Source: Corallococcus interemptor
GTDB taxonomy: Bacteria > Myxococcota > Myxococcia > Myxococcales > Myxococcaceae
Assembly: GCF_003668875.1 (NCBI RefSeq)
Contig: NZ_RAWM01000009.1
Coordinates: 62,001 to 126,000 of the forward strand
Reading direction: 5' to 3'
Length of the DNA: 64,000 bases
This document shows, one piece after another, positions 18,935 to 28,482 of this stretch. The notes beneath the pieces were generated by a model. The model made no database searches. It was not told where the DNA came from and was given only the letters and a program-made list of their open reading frames with translations. Numbering within the stretch: the first letter of the stretch is position 1; every line of letters starts with the position of its first letter. Both the position numbers and the translations under genes were made by a program.

Positions 18935-18946
18935 GCATCAATCAAA
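18922..18946. promoter_or_regulatory. Perfect inverted repeat centred on the start codon of the AurF-like gene
   Basis: Arms TTTGATTGA (18922-18930) and TCAATCAAA (18938-18946) flank a 7-nt centre, GCATGCA, which holds the start codon of the oxygenase gene (18932-18934). The AT-rich arms stand out from the surrounding high-GC DNA. It could be a repressor operator or an mRNA hairpin that hides the start codon. Further upstream (18947-19171) I see only a weak hairpin (CTCCCG 19059-19064 with CGGGAG 19078-19083) that might end the upstream fad transcript. Confidence 0.6.
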
Positions 18947-19171
18947 TGACTGCTCATGTTTGCCAGTCAAACCGGCCAGGCGTCTGGGACAAGGCAAGGA
19001 CCCGGCAGGTCGGAGCCCCTACCGCGAGTCCGGCAGGCCAACGCGCTGCGTATTGAACCTCCCGGAGCTGCCTCCGGCGGGAGCGTGACGCGGGTTTCGA
19101 AACAGGTGCGCTGCCTTGCGACCCGTGTCTCCACGTCATGCTCCCGCCGCATCCTCATGGGGCGACCGGGG

Positions 19172-21349
19172 CTATTCGAGCCGCTCTCCGCGCTCCGCCT
19201 TCGCCACCAGGGACGCGGGCGGCAGGAAGTGCTTGCCGTAGCGCTCCGCCAGCTGGCGCGCGCGCTGGACGAAGCCGCGCGGGCCGGTGCCGGTGGGGCC
19301 CTCGTAGCCGTTGATGTACTGCACGACGCCGCCCGTCCAGGGCGGGAAGCCGATGCCCAGGATGGAGCCCACGTTCGCGTCCGCCACCGAGCGCAGCACG
19401 CCCTCATCGAAGCAGCGCACCGTGTCGATGGCCTCCGCGAAGAGCATCCGCTCCTTCATGTCCTCGAAGGGGATGGTGTGGCCCGGCTTCGTGAAGTGCT
19501 GCGTCAGCCCCGGCCACAGGTTCGTGCGCTTGCCGTCCGCGTAGTCGTAGAACCCGCCCCCGGTGGAGCGGCCCTTGCGCCCGTGCTGGTCGATGAGCGC
19601 GTCCATCACCGCGTAGCTGCCGTGGTCCACCCACGGCTGGCCCGCCGCCTCCATGGCCGCCTTCGTCTCCTGGCGGATCTTCCGGGGCAGCGTCAGCGTC
19701 AATTCGTCCACCAGCTGGAGCGGGGCGGCGGGGTAGCCCGCCTGGAGTCCCGCCTGCTCGATGGACGCGGGCGCGATGCCCTCGCCCACCATGGCGATGG
19801 CCTCGTTGAGGAACGTGCCGATGACGCGGCTGGTGAAGAAGCCCCGGCTGTCATTGACGACGATGGGCGTCTTGCCAATCTGCACCGCGATGTCGATGGC
19901 CTTCGCCAGCGTCGCGTCGCTCGTCTGCTTCCCGGCGATGAGCTCCAGGAGCGGCATCTTGTCCACGGGGGAGAAGAAGTGCATGCCGACGAAGTCCGGC
20001 GGCCGCGACACGCCCTCCGCGAGCAGGGTGATGGGCAGGGTGGAGGTGTTGGACGCCAGCACCGCGTCCGGGGCCACCACGCCCTGAATCTCCTGGAACA
20101 CCTTGTGCTTGAGCTTCACGTCCTCGAAGACGGCCTCGATGACCAGGTCGCAGCCCGCGAGCGCGGCCGGGTCCTCCGCCGGGGTGATGCGCGCCAGCAG
20201 CGCGTCTCCCTTCTCCTTCGTGACGGAGCCCTTGGCGACGGCCTTCTCCACCAGCTTGACGGAGTAGCCCTTGCCCTTCTCCGCCGAGGCGAGGCTCACG
20301 TCCTTGAGCACCACGTCGATGCCGGCCTTGGCGCACACGTACGCGATGCCCGCGCCCATCATGCCCGCGCCCAGCACGCCCACCTTCTTGGCGGTGTGCT
20401 GCGGATGGCCCTTGGGGCGGCCGCCGCCGGAGCTGATGTGCTGCATGTCGAAGAAGAACGCCTGAATCATGTTCTTCGCGACCTGGCCGACGACGAGCTC
20501 CGTGAAGTAGCGCGACTCGATGGTGAACGCCGTGTCCACGTCCACCTGCGTGCTCTCCACCGCCACCGCCATGATGGCGCGCGGCGCGGGCATGTTCGTG
20601 CCCTTGAGCTGCTTGCGCAGGTTGGCGGGGAAGGCGGGCAGGTTCGCCGCGAACGCCGGGTGGGACGGCGTGCCGCCGGGAATCTTGTAGCCCTTCTGGT
20701 CCCACGGCTGCTGCGCGTTCGGGTTCGCCTTCACCCACGCCTTCGCCGCGGGCAGGAGCGCGTCCACGGACGGCACCACCTCATGCACCAGCCCCAGCTC
20801 CTTCGCCTCCTGCGGGCGGTACTTCTGGCCCTGGAGCAGCACCTTCATCAGCGCGTCCGTGATGCCCAGCATGCGCACCGTGCGCACCACGCCGCCGCCA
20901 CCGGGCAACAGGCCCAGCGTCACCTCGGGCAGGCCCACCTGCGCGCCCTTCACGTCCGCAATGATGCGGCGGTGGCACGCGAGGGCGATCTCCAGCCCGC
21001 CGCCCAGCGCCGCGCCGTTGATGGCCGCGACCACCGGCTTGCCGAAGGTCTCCAGCGTGCGCAGCTGCGCCTTGATCTCCTGGCCCAGGTCGAAGACCTG
21101 CTTCGCAGCTTCCTTCTTCACATCGCGCAGGTCTTTGAGGTCGCCGCCCGCGAAGAAGGTCTTCTTGGCGGAGGTGATGACGACGCCGGTGATGGAGGCC
21201 TTCTCCTTCACCAGCCGGTCCACGGCCGCGCGCATGGACTTCACGTAGGCGGCGTTCATGGTGTTGGCGGACTGGGAGGGGTCGTCCATCGTCAAGACGA
21301 CGATGCCGTCCGCGTCCTGTTCCCAGCGCAGGGTGTTCTGTTCGCTCAT
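19172..21349 (-). CDS. Fatty-acid oxidation multifunctional enzyme (enoyl-CoA hydratase / 3-hydroxyacyl-CoA dehydrogenase), FadB/FadJ-like
   Basis: A 725-residue protein from ATG 21349 (MSEQNTLRW). The N-terminal crotonase domain has AGGDLKDL and GGGLEIALACH (oxyanion hole) and the catalytic-Glu region GLPEVTLGLLPGGGG. The C-terminal half has the NAD-binding VLGAGMMGAGIAYV (~300) and the dehydrogenase motifs IEAVFEDVKLKHKVF, SNTSTLP and GMHFFSPVDKMPLLE with the catalytic His. It hydrates trans-2-enoyl-CoA and oxidises the 3-hydroxyacyl-CoA product. It lies 38 nt downstream of the thiolase gene, so the pair makes a full beta-oxidation cycle. A second, diverged pair lies at 43323-46861. Paralogue assignment (FadB versus FadJ) is not certain. 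Confidence 0.92.
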   Translation of the reverse strand: MSEQNTLRWEQDADGIVVLTMDDPSQSANTMNAAYVKSMRAAVDRLVKEKASITGVVITSAKKTFFAGGDLKDLRDVKKEAAKQVFDLGQEIKAQLRTLETFGKPVVAAINGAALGGGLEIALACHRRIIADVKGAQVGLPEVTLGLLPGGGGVVRTVRMLGITDALMKVLLQGQKYRPQEAKELGLVHEVVPSVDALLPAAKAWVKANPNAQQPWDQKGYKIPGGTPSHPAFAANLPAFPANLRKQLKGTNMPAPRAIMAVAVESTQVDVDTAFTIESRYFTELVVGQVAKNMIQAFFFDMQHISSGGGRPKGHPQHTAKKVGVLGAGMMGAGIAYVCAKAGIDVVLKDVSLASAEKGKGYSVKLVEKAVAKGSVTKEKGDALLARITPAEDPAALAGCDLVIEAVFEDVKLKHKVFQEIQGVVAPDAVLASNTSTLPITLLAEGVSRPPDFVGMHFFSPVDKMPLLELIAGKQTSDATLAKAIDIAVQIGKTPIVVNDSRGFFTSRVIGTFLNEAIAMVGEGIAPASIEQAGLQAGYPAAPLQLVDELTLTLPRKIRQETKAAMEAAGQPWVDHGSYAVMDALIDQHGRKGRSTGGGFYDYADGKRTNLWPGLTQHFTKPGHTIPFEDMKERMLFAEAIDTVRCFDEGVLRSVADANVGSILGIGFPPWTGGVVQYINGYEGPTGTGPRGFVQRARQLAERYGKHFLPPASLVAKAERGERLE

Positions 21350-21387
21350 GGTGTTCGCTCGAAAGTCTTTGAAAGGGGAGGGAAGGG

Positions 21388-22599
21388 TCAGACGCGCTCG
21401 ACGAGGGTGGCCACACCCATCCCGCCGCCGACGCACAGGGTGACGACCGCGCGGCGCGCGTTGCGCCGCTCCAGCTCATCCACCACGGTTCCAAGAATCA
21501 TGGCGCCGGTGGCGCCCAGCGGGTGCCCCATGGCGATGGCACCGCCGTTGACGTTGAGCTTGTCGTCCGGGATGTCCAGGTCCTTCTGGTACTTGAGCAC
21601 CACGGAGGCGAAGGCCTCGTTGAGCTCGAAGAGGTCGATGTCCTTCACGGACAGGCCCGCGATGTCCAGCAGCTTGCGGGTGGCCGGCAGCGGGCCGGTG
21701 AGCATGATGGTGGGCTCCGCGCCGGAGGTGGCCACGGCGGCGATGCGCGCGCGCGGCTTGAGGCCCAGCGTCTTGCCCACCTTCTCCGAACCCACCAGCA
21801 CCAGCGCCGCGCCGTCCACGATGCCGGAGGAGTTGCCCGGCGTGTGCACGTGATGGATGCGCTCCACCGCGTGGTACTTCTGGAGCGCCACCGCGTCGAA
21901 GCCGCCCATCTCCCCCATGGTGGAGAAGGCCGGGTTCAGCTGGCCCAGCGAGGCCACGGTGGAGTCCGGGCGCATGTACTCATCGTGGGCCAGCACGGTG
22001 AGCCCGTTCTGGTCCTTCACGGGGACGACGGACTTCTGGAAGTAGCCGTTCTTCCACGCGTGGGCGGCGCGCTCCTGCGAGCGCACGGCGTAGCGGTCCA
22101 CGTCCTCGCGGGTGAAGCCCTCCAGGGTCGCGATGAGGTCCGCGGAGATGCCCTGGGGCACGAAGTAGGTGTCGTAGTTGGTGGCGGGGTCCATGGCCCA
22201 CGCGCCGCCGTCGGAGCCCATGGGGACGCGGGACATGCTCTCCACGCCGCCCGCGATGACCAGGTGCTCCCAGCCGGAGCGCACCTGCTGCGCGGCCATG
22301 TTCACCGCCGTCAGGCCGGAGGCGCAGAAGCGGTTGAGCTGCACGCCGCCGGTGGTCTCCGGCAGGCCCGCGGCCAGCACCAGCGTGCGCGCGATGTCCG
22401 CGCCCTGGTCTCCCACGGGGGACACCACGCCCAGCACCACGTCGTCGATGAGCTTCGGGTCCAGGTTCGGGTGGCGCTGCTTGAGCGCGTCCACCAGGCC
22501 GACGAGCAGCGACACCGGCTTGGTGCCATGCAGGGCGCCCTTCTTGCCCTTGCCGCGAGGGGTACGGACGGCGTCGAAGATGAATGCTTCCTGGCTCAC
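21388..22599 (-). CDS. Acetyl-CoA C-acyltransferase (thiolase)
   Basis: A 403-residue thiolase. GTG 22599 is chosen because AAGGAGG lies 8 nt upstream and the family N-terminus follows at once ([20 protein letters not shown]). The active-site Cys is in [15 protein letters not shown]; the C-terminal motifs [16 protein letters not shown] and [10 protein letters not shown] carry the catalytic His and Cys. It cleaves 3-ketoacyl-CoA to acetyl-CoA and a shortened acyl-CoA. First gene of an operon with the hydratase/dehydrogenase at 19172-21349. An AT-rich stretch (TATATG on the minus strand near 22646-22651) upstream may be part of its promoter. It differs in its signature from the FadI-like thiolase at 43323, so this is not a recent duplication. 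Confidence 0.92.
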   Translation of the reverse strand: MSQEAFIFDAVRTPRGKGKKGALHGTKPVSLLVGLVDALKQRHPNLDPKLIDDVVLGVVSPVGDQGADIARTLVLAAGLPETTGGVQLNRFCASGLTAVNMAAQQVRSGWEHLVIAGGVESMSRVPMGSDGGAWAMDPATNYDTYFVPQGISADLIATLEGFTREDVDRYAVRSQERAAHAWKNGYFQKSVVPVKDQNGLTVLAHDEYMRPDSTVASLGQLNPAFSTMGEMGGFDAVALQKYHAVERIHHVHTPGNSSGIVDGAALVLVGSEKVGKTLGLKPRARIAAVATSGAEPTIMLTGPLPATRKLLDIAGLSVKDIDLFELNEAFASVVLKYQKDLDIPDDKLNVNGGAIAMGHPLGATGAMILGTVVDELERRNARRAVVTLCVGGGMGVATLVERV

Positions 22600-22820
22600 G
22601 GGGAGCCTCCTTGTGAGAAGGGAGGGGCTACTGGGGGAGTCCTTCATATATCCGTCCCCACTCGACAGCGATCCACCGCGAGGCAAGCCCGGTCGGACAC
22701 CCCGTCGGAGAACGCGCCTGGTGACCTGGGACATCAGGTGATGATCGGCGTCATCGCGACGAGCGGGGAGCGCCAGTCCCAAGTGACTGATTTCACGGAG
22801 CCCCAAGGCTGGCATGTGTC

Positions 22821-23217
22821 GTGCTCTTGGGGCCCGGCTTCGGCCCTCCGTCCGCCGGCTCCACGGAGCCTGCCCCCGCGAACGCGCCGTGGCTGGCCAG
22901 GAACAACGTCGGGTCGCCCTACAACAGCAACATGCAGCTCATCGACGAGGGCCAGAAGGGCCAGTTCAAGTACACGAACACCTTCACCAACAAGACGAAC
23001 GAGCCGCAAACCATCACGCTCCGGCACGGGCTGGAGCGGCTTCGACACCAGCCAGATTTCCCCCGCGGGCCACAACGGCAAGATGTCCATCACCCACGAG
23101 GCGACCGGCAAGACCGTGACGGAGGCCAACGCCTGGCAGACGGAGAAGGACGACCCCGCGCTCCACGACGTGGGCGTCCCCGCCGGCCCGCTGAACCTGC
23201 GCACGGAGATTGGCTAG
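22821..23217 (+). pseudogene. Small frameshifted gene of unknown function
   Basis: One frame from GTG 22821 gives ..[20 protein letters not shown].. and ..FKYTNTFTNKTNEPQTITLR.., then becomes out-of-character Arg/Pro/His-rich sequence. The neighbouring frame picks up at 23032 with WSGFDTSQISPAGHNGKMSI and runs to the TAG at 23215-23217. A single extra base near 23031 would join them into one protein of ~130 residues rich in Asn/Thr strands. No family recognised. The product would be extracellular if a leader exists upstream of 22821 (LACVVLLG lies just before the GTG). Either a decayed gene or an assembly error. Confidence 0.5.
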
Positions 23218-23221
23218 AGCC

Positions 23222-24601
23222 TCAGTGGGCCTGGGGTGAGTCCAGGCCCAGCGCCGCCTTGCACGTCTTCACATATAGGTCCCGGAAGAGGTTGTCCGGG
23301 TCCGTGCGCTGCTTCACGGCCTGGTACGTGTCCCTGTTCCAGATGCTCCAGAACGTCTCCTCGTCGTAGTAGTTGTACGAGATGAGCGTCTTGGTGCCGT
23401 TGACGCGCTGGAGCTCATCCTCCAGCTCCTTGTAGACGTTGCGGCCCGGCGGCTGCGGCATCCCATACACGGCCAGGTCCAGGAACAGCGGGTCCTTCAT
23501 CCCGGACCACCACCGCGGCGTCAGCCACTCGTAGTCGCGCGTGCGCCGGAAGGGCACGCACCACACGGGGTAGTGCTTCATCTCGCGGTGGTACCAGTCC
23601 ATGAACCCGGCCGTGCGCGAGAAGGGGACGAAGACGTCCACGATGACCGGCGGGTCCTTCTTCGGCAGCAGCTGGGTGAAGCGGTTGGCCGTCCTCAGCA
23701 CGCTGTCCGAGTGGATGAGCTTTCCGAACAGCGCCCGCGCCAGGAGGTTCTTCGGTTTGACGTGCGTGACGCCCCGGTTGTAGCGGAAGAGGTAGTCGTA
23801 CGTCGGCAGGTAGTCCTCGCCCCGGCGCGGGATGCTCTCGCAGTACGCGGTGAGCCAGTCGTAGCGGTGGACGTACGGCGCCCTGTCCACGAAGTGGCCC
23901 ACGCACAGCACGTGCTTCGTGGGGGAGAAGATCTGCCCGTCCAGGTAGTCCACGCCGGTGTCCTGGAAGTGGTGCCAGATGGCCTGCTGGAAGGACTCCA
24001 GCGAGGCGTGCGTCTCGTTCGTCACGCGGACGAAGGGCGCGCAGCGCACGAGCTTGAAGCGCAGCTTCGACAGGATGCCCAGCGTCCCGAACGAGCCGTG
24101 CATCATCTCGAAGAGGAGCGGGTCCTCGCGGGGCGTGCAGCGCAGCACCTCACCCTTCGCGGTGATGACCTCGTACTCCAGACAGGTGTCGTGGAAGCCG
24201 CCCTGGCGGAAGGACATGGACTCGATGGAGCACCCCGCGATGGCGCCCCCGAGCGTGATGGTCTTGTGCTCCGGGACGATGTACGGAATGAGCCCGAGCG
24301 GCAGCGTCGCGCGCACCACCTCGTCGAAGGTGACCGCGGGCTCCGCCGTGCAGGTCATCCCCACGGTGTCGATGTCGAGGATCCGATCCAGGTCGCTCAG
24401 GTCCACCTTCTCATCGCGGCGCCGCGCATCGAACCGCTTGGGGACGCTGTGGGGCGGGGACTTCTTCTTGAAGGACGCGGGGCCCTTTCCCTTCCGCTGC
24501 CGCAGCTGCCGGGCAATGGCCTCCACCTTCGCTTCATGAAGGGCCTGGGCCTGGGAAGAGACTTCCACGCGGGGACCGCCTGTGACCGACTCCGTGAGCA
24601 T
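23222..24601 (-). CDS. FAD-binding oxidoreductase related to delta-24 sterol reductase (DHCR24-like)
   Basis: A 459-residue protein; ATG 24601 has GGAGG 6 nt upstream. After a basic, Lys/Arg-rich N-terminus come the FAD-domain (PCMH fold) segments VDLSDLDRILDIDTVGMTC, ITLGGAIAGCSIESMSFRQG and VITAKGEVLRCTP. The C-terminal half follows DHCR24 closely: HYPVWCVPFR, LFLDLAVYGMPQ, ISYNYYDEETFWSIW and YVKTCKAALGL. DHCR24 reduces the C24 double bond of sterols; the bacterial substrate could be a sterol, another isoprenoid or a lipid. It has no membrane helix, unlike human DHCR24. Divergent from the beta-helix protein gene, with 225 nt between the starts. No sterol-forming genes are visible nearby. 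Confidence 0.8.
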   Translation of the reverse strand: MLTESVTGGPRVEVSSQAQALHEAKVEAIARQLRQRKGKGPASFKKKSPPHSVPKRFDARRRDEKVDLSDLDRILDIDTVGMTCTAEPAVTFDEVVRATLPLGLIPYIVPEHKTITLGGAIAGCSIESMSFRQGGFHDTCLEYEVITAKGEVLRCTPREDPLLFEMMHGSFGTLGILSKLRFKLVRCAPFVRVTNETHASLESFQQAIWHHFQDTGVDYLDGQIFSPTKHVLCVGHFVDRAPYVHRYDWLTAYCESIPRRGEDYLPTYDYLFRYNRGVTHVKPKNLLARALFGKLIHSDSVLRTANRFTQLLPKKDPPVIVDVFVPFSRTAGFMDWYHREMKHYPVWCVPFRRTRDYEWLTPRWWSGMKDPLFLDLAVYGMPQPPGRNVYKELEDELQRVNGTKTLISYNYYDEETFWSIWNRDTYQAVKQRTDPDNLFRDLYVKTCKAALGLDSPQAH

Positions 24602-24826
24602 CCATTGCCTCCGATGGGAGGCAAGGTGCGGATGATTCCGTGAAAAGTGAGCCCTGGCCTGTCGGCGCGGGGCCCTCACGTCCGGCATCCGGGCATGCGG
24701 TCGGCCTCGGGCCGCATTGGACCTGGGGACGTTGTGCATCCGCCCGGGCGCCATCAAGCCCGCGCAACAATTTGGCGGATTTAACGAGAATTCCGTTCTT
24801 CATCCCCCAACGGAGTTCCCCTCTTG

Positions 24827-27337
24827 ATGTCCTTCCTCCCTTCCTTGATGTCCAGGGGCCGCGCGCCGGTCCTCCTGCTGCTGGCCGTGGCATGCGGCGA
24901 AGCACCGCCGGACGCGGACGCCCCCTCCACCGTGGACAGCGCCCTGGAGGCGTCCGTGACGGTGTCGTTCCAGGAGCAGGTCTCGCCGTCGGCCGCGTAC
25001 ACCGGCGCTTCGGACGCCACGCTCTCGGAGAACAGCCCCACCCTCAACGCGGGGGCGGACGGGTTGATCCGCCTGGACCGTGACTACCCCACGGGTTCGG
25101 GGAAGACGACGAACGGACTGCTCCGCTTCGACGTGAGCGCCATCCCCGCGAACGCGACGGTGCAAGCCGTCCGGTTGTCCTTCAACGTGCGCAACTCCAC
25201 CACCGGAGAGGGCTACTTCGTCTACGCCGCGGGCCGTGCGTGGACGGAAGGGCAGGCCACCTGGACGCTCGCGGCCACCGGCTCACCGTGGAGCGGGGCT
25301 GGCGCGAGCGGCGCGGCGGACCGGGGCGCTGTCTCCTTCGCCACGCTGCTGCCGGGCGCGACGGGCAGCTACGGCGTGGACCTCAACGCGGCGGGCATCG
25401 CGGTCGTGCAGGGCTGGGTCGCGAACGCGGCCACGAACCAGGGCTTCGTGCTGGACGCCAACACGAACATGGACGGGCTGGAGCTGGACTCGTCGGAGGC
25501 CGCGACGCTCGCCAACCGTCCGAAGCTGACCGTGACCTACGCGCTTCCGGACGGCCAGGGCCCGGCGGGCAACCCGGGCCTCACCGGCCTGGACAACTCG
25601 GGCACGACGATTCCGGACACGAACTACGCCATCCCCTCGGGCGCCATCTTCCTGGCGACGAATGGCAATGACAGCAACGCGGGGACGCAGGCGGCGCCGG
25701 TGGCCACGCTCAGCCGCGCTGTCGCGCTGGTGCCGTCCGGCGGGACCATCGTCGTGCGCGGTGGCACGTACCGCGACTGGCTCAACAACGGCGCGGGAAA
25801 CTACCGGGTCGCGACGAAGCCCATGACCATCCAGGCGTACCCGCACGAACAGGTCTGGTTCGACGGCACGGACGTCAAGCCCGCCTCGGCGTGGACGTCC
25901 GACGGCGCGGGGCACTGGTACATGGACTGGAGCACGCCCAGCTTCTGCAACGGCGGCTACTACCAGTACAAGTACGACGCCCAGCCGACGACGAACACCG
26001 GGCCGTGCGCTCACTTCGACATGTATGGCGACCCGGCGAACCCCGCCGCGGGCGACCCGCAGATGGTCTTCATCGACGGGACCTACGTGCACGAGGTGAA
26101 GACGCTCGCGGAGGCCACGCCGGGCAACTTCTTCTACGACTGGACGAACCGCCGCATCTACATCGCGACGAACCCCACGGGCCACACGGTGGAGGTCGCC
26201 GCGCGCCCCGTGGCCCTGGTGCTGGGCAACACCGGCTATGCGCTCAAGGGCCTGGGCTTCCGGCGCTACGCGACCAACGAGTACAGCGGCACCACGAGCG
26301 CGGCCGTGTACATCGGCGCGACGAACTCGCTGGTGGAGAACTGCGTCTTCACGCGGATGGCGGCGGGCTCGCTGAGCATCAAGCCCCAGGGCGGCGTGGT
26401 GCGCCGCTCCGTCTTCGCGAACAACGGCTTCACCGCCGTGGGCTCCAACGGCTCCACCAACTCCTCCACGGTCGTCCCGGACGGGCTGCTCCTGGAGGAG
26501 AACATCGTCAACGCCAACAACACGGAGCGCTTCGGCACCAACTGCTCGCGCTCGTGCGCGCAGGCGGGCGTGAAGATTGCCCACATGAATGGCTTCACGG
26601 TGCGCCGCAACGTCTTCGAGAACAACCTGGGCGGCGCGGGTTTCTGGTGTGACGAGGACTGCCGCGGCGGCGTCATCGTCCACAACATCTCCCGCAACAA
26701 CAAGATCGGCATCTTCTACGAGGTGTCGGACACGGGGATCATCGCGTCCAACCTCATCTACGACAACACGTACGCCGGCATCCAGACGTGCTCGGCGAAC
26801 ACGAAGATCTACAACAACACCCTGGTGGACAACGCCGCCATCGACCTGTGGGTCTACGACGATTCGCGCAACGAGCAGGACAGGCGCGGCTCGGACATCG
26901 GGCCTGACACCGTGAACGTGCAGGTGGTGAACAACATCCTGTCGGGCGGGAACATCACCACGTTCAAGGCCTCGCGCTCGGACAACAACTTCACCAACAC
27001 GGGGCCGAACACGTTCTTCTCCGCCATGGACTTCAACAGCTACTACCGCTCCGGTGGCAGCGGGAAGTCGTTGATCAACTGGGTGGACACGGGCGGCGTG
27101 AACTACACGTCGCTGGCCGCGATGCGCGCGACCCACGGCTGGGAGGCCCATGGCCACGACCTCGTGTCGGGTGGGGATCCGTTCTTCGTGAACCAGGCCC
27201 TGCGCAACTACGCCGTGCGCGCCTCCAGCCCGGCGTACCTCAGCGGCAGCCCCCTGCCCGCGGACGTGGCGCAGGTGCTGGGCGTGCCCACCGGCACGGT
27301 GACCAGCCGGGGCGCGCTGGACTGGCCGGGTAGATAG
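24827..27337 (+). CDS. Secreted DNRLRE plus right-handed beta-helix protein (possible polysaccharide-active lipoprotein)
   Basis: An 836-residue protein with a lipoprotein-like leader (PVLLLLAVACGEAPPDAD). Residues ~45-240 form a DNRLRE beta-sandwich (LLRFDVSAIPANATVQAVRL ... RPKLTVTYALP). From ~265 (IFLATNGNDSNAGTQAAPVA) the sequence is the DUF1565/parallel beta-helix type seen in pectate-lyase-like proteins, with many N-N-x-hydrophobic turns (VRRNVFENNLGG, NKIGIFYEVSDT, TKIYNNTLVDNAA). A glycan-binding or glycan-cleaving surface role is likely, but no catalytic residue can be assigned. ATG 24827 was chosen over ATG 24848; a GGAG lies 11 nt upstream, which is long. Ends at a strong terminator. 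Confidence 0.82.
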   Translation: MSFLPSLMSRGRAPVLLLLAVACGEAPPDADAPSTVDSALEASVTVSFQEQVSPSAAYTGASDATLSENSPTLNAGADGLIRLDRDYPTGSGKTTNGLLRFDVSAIPANATVQAVRLSFNVRNSTTGEGYFVYAAGRAWTEGQATWTLAATGSPWSGAGASGAADRGAVSFATLLPGATGSYGVDLNAAGIAVVQGWVANAATNQGFVLDANTNMDGLELDSSEAATLANRPKLTVTYALPDGQGPAGNPGLTGLDNSGTTIPDTNYAIPSGAIFLATNGNDSNAGTQAAPVATLSRAVALVPSGGTIVVRGGTYRDWLNNGAGNYRVATKPMTIQAYPHEQVWFDGTDVKPASAWTSDGAGHWYMDWSTPSFCNGGYYQYKYDAQPTTNTGPCAHFDMYGDPANPAAGDPQMVFIDGTYVHEVKTLAEATPGNFFYDWTNRRIYIATNPTGHTVEVAARPVALVLGNTGYALKGLGFRRYATNEYSGTTSAAVYIGATNSLVENCVFTRMAAGSLSIKPQGGVVRRSVFANNGFTAVGSNGSTNSSTVVPDGLLLEENIVNANNTERFGTNCSRSCAQAGVKIAHMNGFTVRRNVFENNLGGAGFWCDEDCRGGVIVHNISRNNKIGIFYEVSDTGIIASNLIYDNTYAGIQTCSANTKIYNNTLVDNAAIDLWVYDDSRNEQDRRGSDIGPDTVNVQVVNNILSGGNITTFKASRSDNNFTNTGPNTFFSAMDFNSYYRSGGSGKSLINWVDTGGVNYTSLAAMRATHGWEAHGHDLVSGGDPFFVNQALRNYAVRASSPAYLSGSPLPADVAQVLGVPTGTVTSRGALDWPGR

Positions 27338-27345
27338 AGGCCCGC

Positions 27346-27375
27346 GGGCCCGGAACCGCGTGGGGTTCCGGGCCC
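27346..27375. terminator. Bidirectional hairpin terminator
   Basis: A perfect 12-bp stem, GGGCCCGGAACC (27346-27357) with GGTTCCGGGCCC (27364-27375), and a 6-nt loop. It sits between the convergent ends of the beta-helix protein gene and the desaturase gene. Confidence 0.8.
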
Positions 27376-27381
27376 CTTGGC

Positions 27382-28455
27382 TCATGAGGCTTCGAGCCGC
27401 TGGCGCAGCGCCGTGGTGGTCAGCTCCGGCGTGCCGTCGCGGCCCATCAACGTCTGGCCATCCTCGGAGTAGAGCGCCGGGCGCTGGTACAGCGTGCGCA
27501 GGGCGCGCAGGTGCGGATAGACGATGGACGCCTGGGGGCTCAGCTCCCGCAGGTGCTTGCGCAGGAGCGGGGCGTACTTCGGGCTCTGCGCCGGGAAGAT
27601 GTGGTGCTCCTGGTGGTAGCTGAAGTTGAAGTGCAGCCAGTTCATCACCGGGTGCGTCTCCACGCTGGCGGTGTTTACGAACGGGTTGTCTGTCTCCTCC
27701 GACGCGGGCTGCATCCAGTGGTTGGTGGCGATGTAGATCATCAACGTCACGTTCCCGATGAGCAGCGGGAGCACCAGCGCGTAGAACGCGGCCCTCGGCC
27801 CCAGCACCCACCCCAGGCCCACCCAGCCCGCGGTGACGAGCACCGTGAGCACCCGCTCGCGCACGCGGTGCATGTGCACGTGCTGGAACGCGGGCAGGCG
27901 GCAGTGGTGCCAGAGGAAGGCCTGGCCCTGCGCGGTGAAGAAGAGGCTGAAGCTGATGAAGCTCAGCCAGTGTCCGGAGCCGGGGGACATGGCGTGGAAC
28001 AGCTTCGCGAACCCCTGGGTGTGCCAGTCCGTCCTGCGCGGGAGGATGTCCGGGTCGCGCACCATGACGTTGGCGGCGCTGTGGTGGGCCTGCACGTGCC
28101 AGGCCCTCCAGTTGCCCGGCGTCACCAGGAAGGGCGCGAAGCCCGCCCAGCCCAGCACGTTCTCCCACTTGCGGCTGTGGAACACCGAGTGGTGCAGCGC
28201 CTCATGCGCGGCGAGCCCCACGGCGGTGACGAGCTGGCCCAGCACGAAGGCGATGAGCAGGCAGGCCCAGTGGGGCAGCGTCCAGGTGCCGAGCACCCAG
28301 ATGAGCGCCGCCTCCACCGGCACCAGGCACAGCGCGACGACGCCGCGCAGGGGTTGTCGTTCGAAGGCCTCCGGAGGCAGCACTCGGCGCAGCTCTGAGC
28401 GGAGCCGCTTGGCGTCATCCGGGACGAAGGGAAGGGAAGAAGGGAGGTCGTTCAT
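27382..28455 (-). CDS. Membrane fatty acid desaturase
   Basis: A 357-residue integral membrane protein with the three His boxes of the acyl-lipid/acyl-CoA desaturase family: HEALHH (~83), HVQAHH (~121) and HQEHH (~283). Hydrophobic segments surround them (LCLVPVEAALIWVLG, LLIAFVLGQLVTAVG, VLVTAGWVGLGWVLG, ALVLPLLIGNVTLMIYIA). It introduces double bonds into acyl chains with a di-iron centre. It starts 27 nt after the stop of the multidomain synthase, so it is the third gene of that operon and most likely modifies its product, which is inference from position. Terminated by the hairpin at 27346-27375. Confidence 0.9.
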   Translation of the reverse strand: MNDLPSSLPFVPDDAKRLRSELRRVLPPEAFERQPLRGVVALCLVPVEAALIWVLGTWTLPHWACLLIAFVLGQLVTAVGLAAHEALHHSVFHSRKWENVLGWAGFAPFLVTPGNWRAWHVQAHHSAANVMVRDPDILPRRTDWHTQGFAKLFHAMSPGSGHWLSFISFSLFFTAQGQAFLWHHCRLPAFQHVHMHRVRERVLTVLVTAGWVGLGWVLGPRAAFYALVLPLLIGNVTLMIYIATNHWMQPASEETDNPFVNTASVETHPVMNWLHFNFSYHQEHHIFPAQSPKYAPLLRKHLRELSPQASIVYPHLRALRTLYQRPALYSEDGQTLMGRDGTPELTTTALRQRLEAS

Positions 28456-28482
28456 GGCGGTTGCCTCAGGCAGGAAGGGGTT

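Noticed and set aside
19059-19083. Terminator downstream of the 19172-21349 gene
   Set aside because: Only a 6-bp outer stem with competing pairings and no T run, so it was kept as a note and not as a feature.
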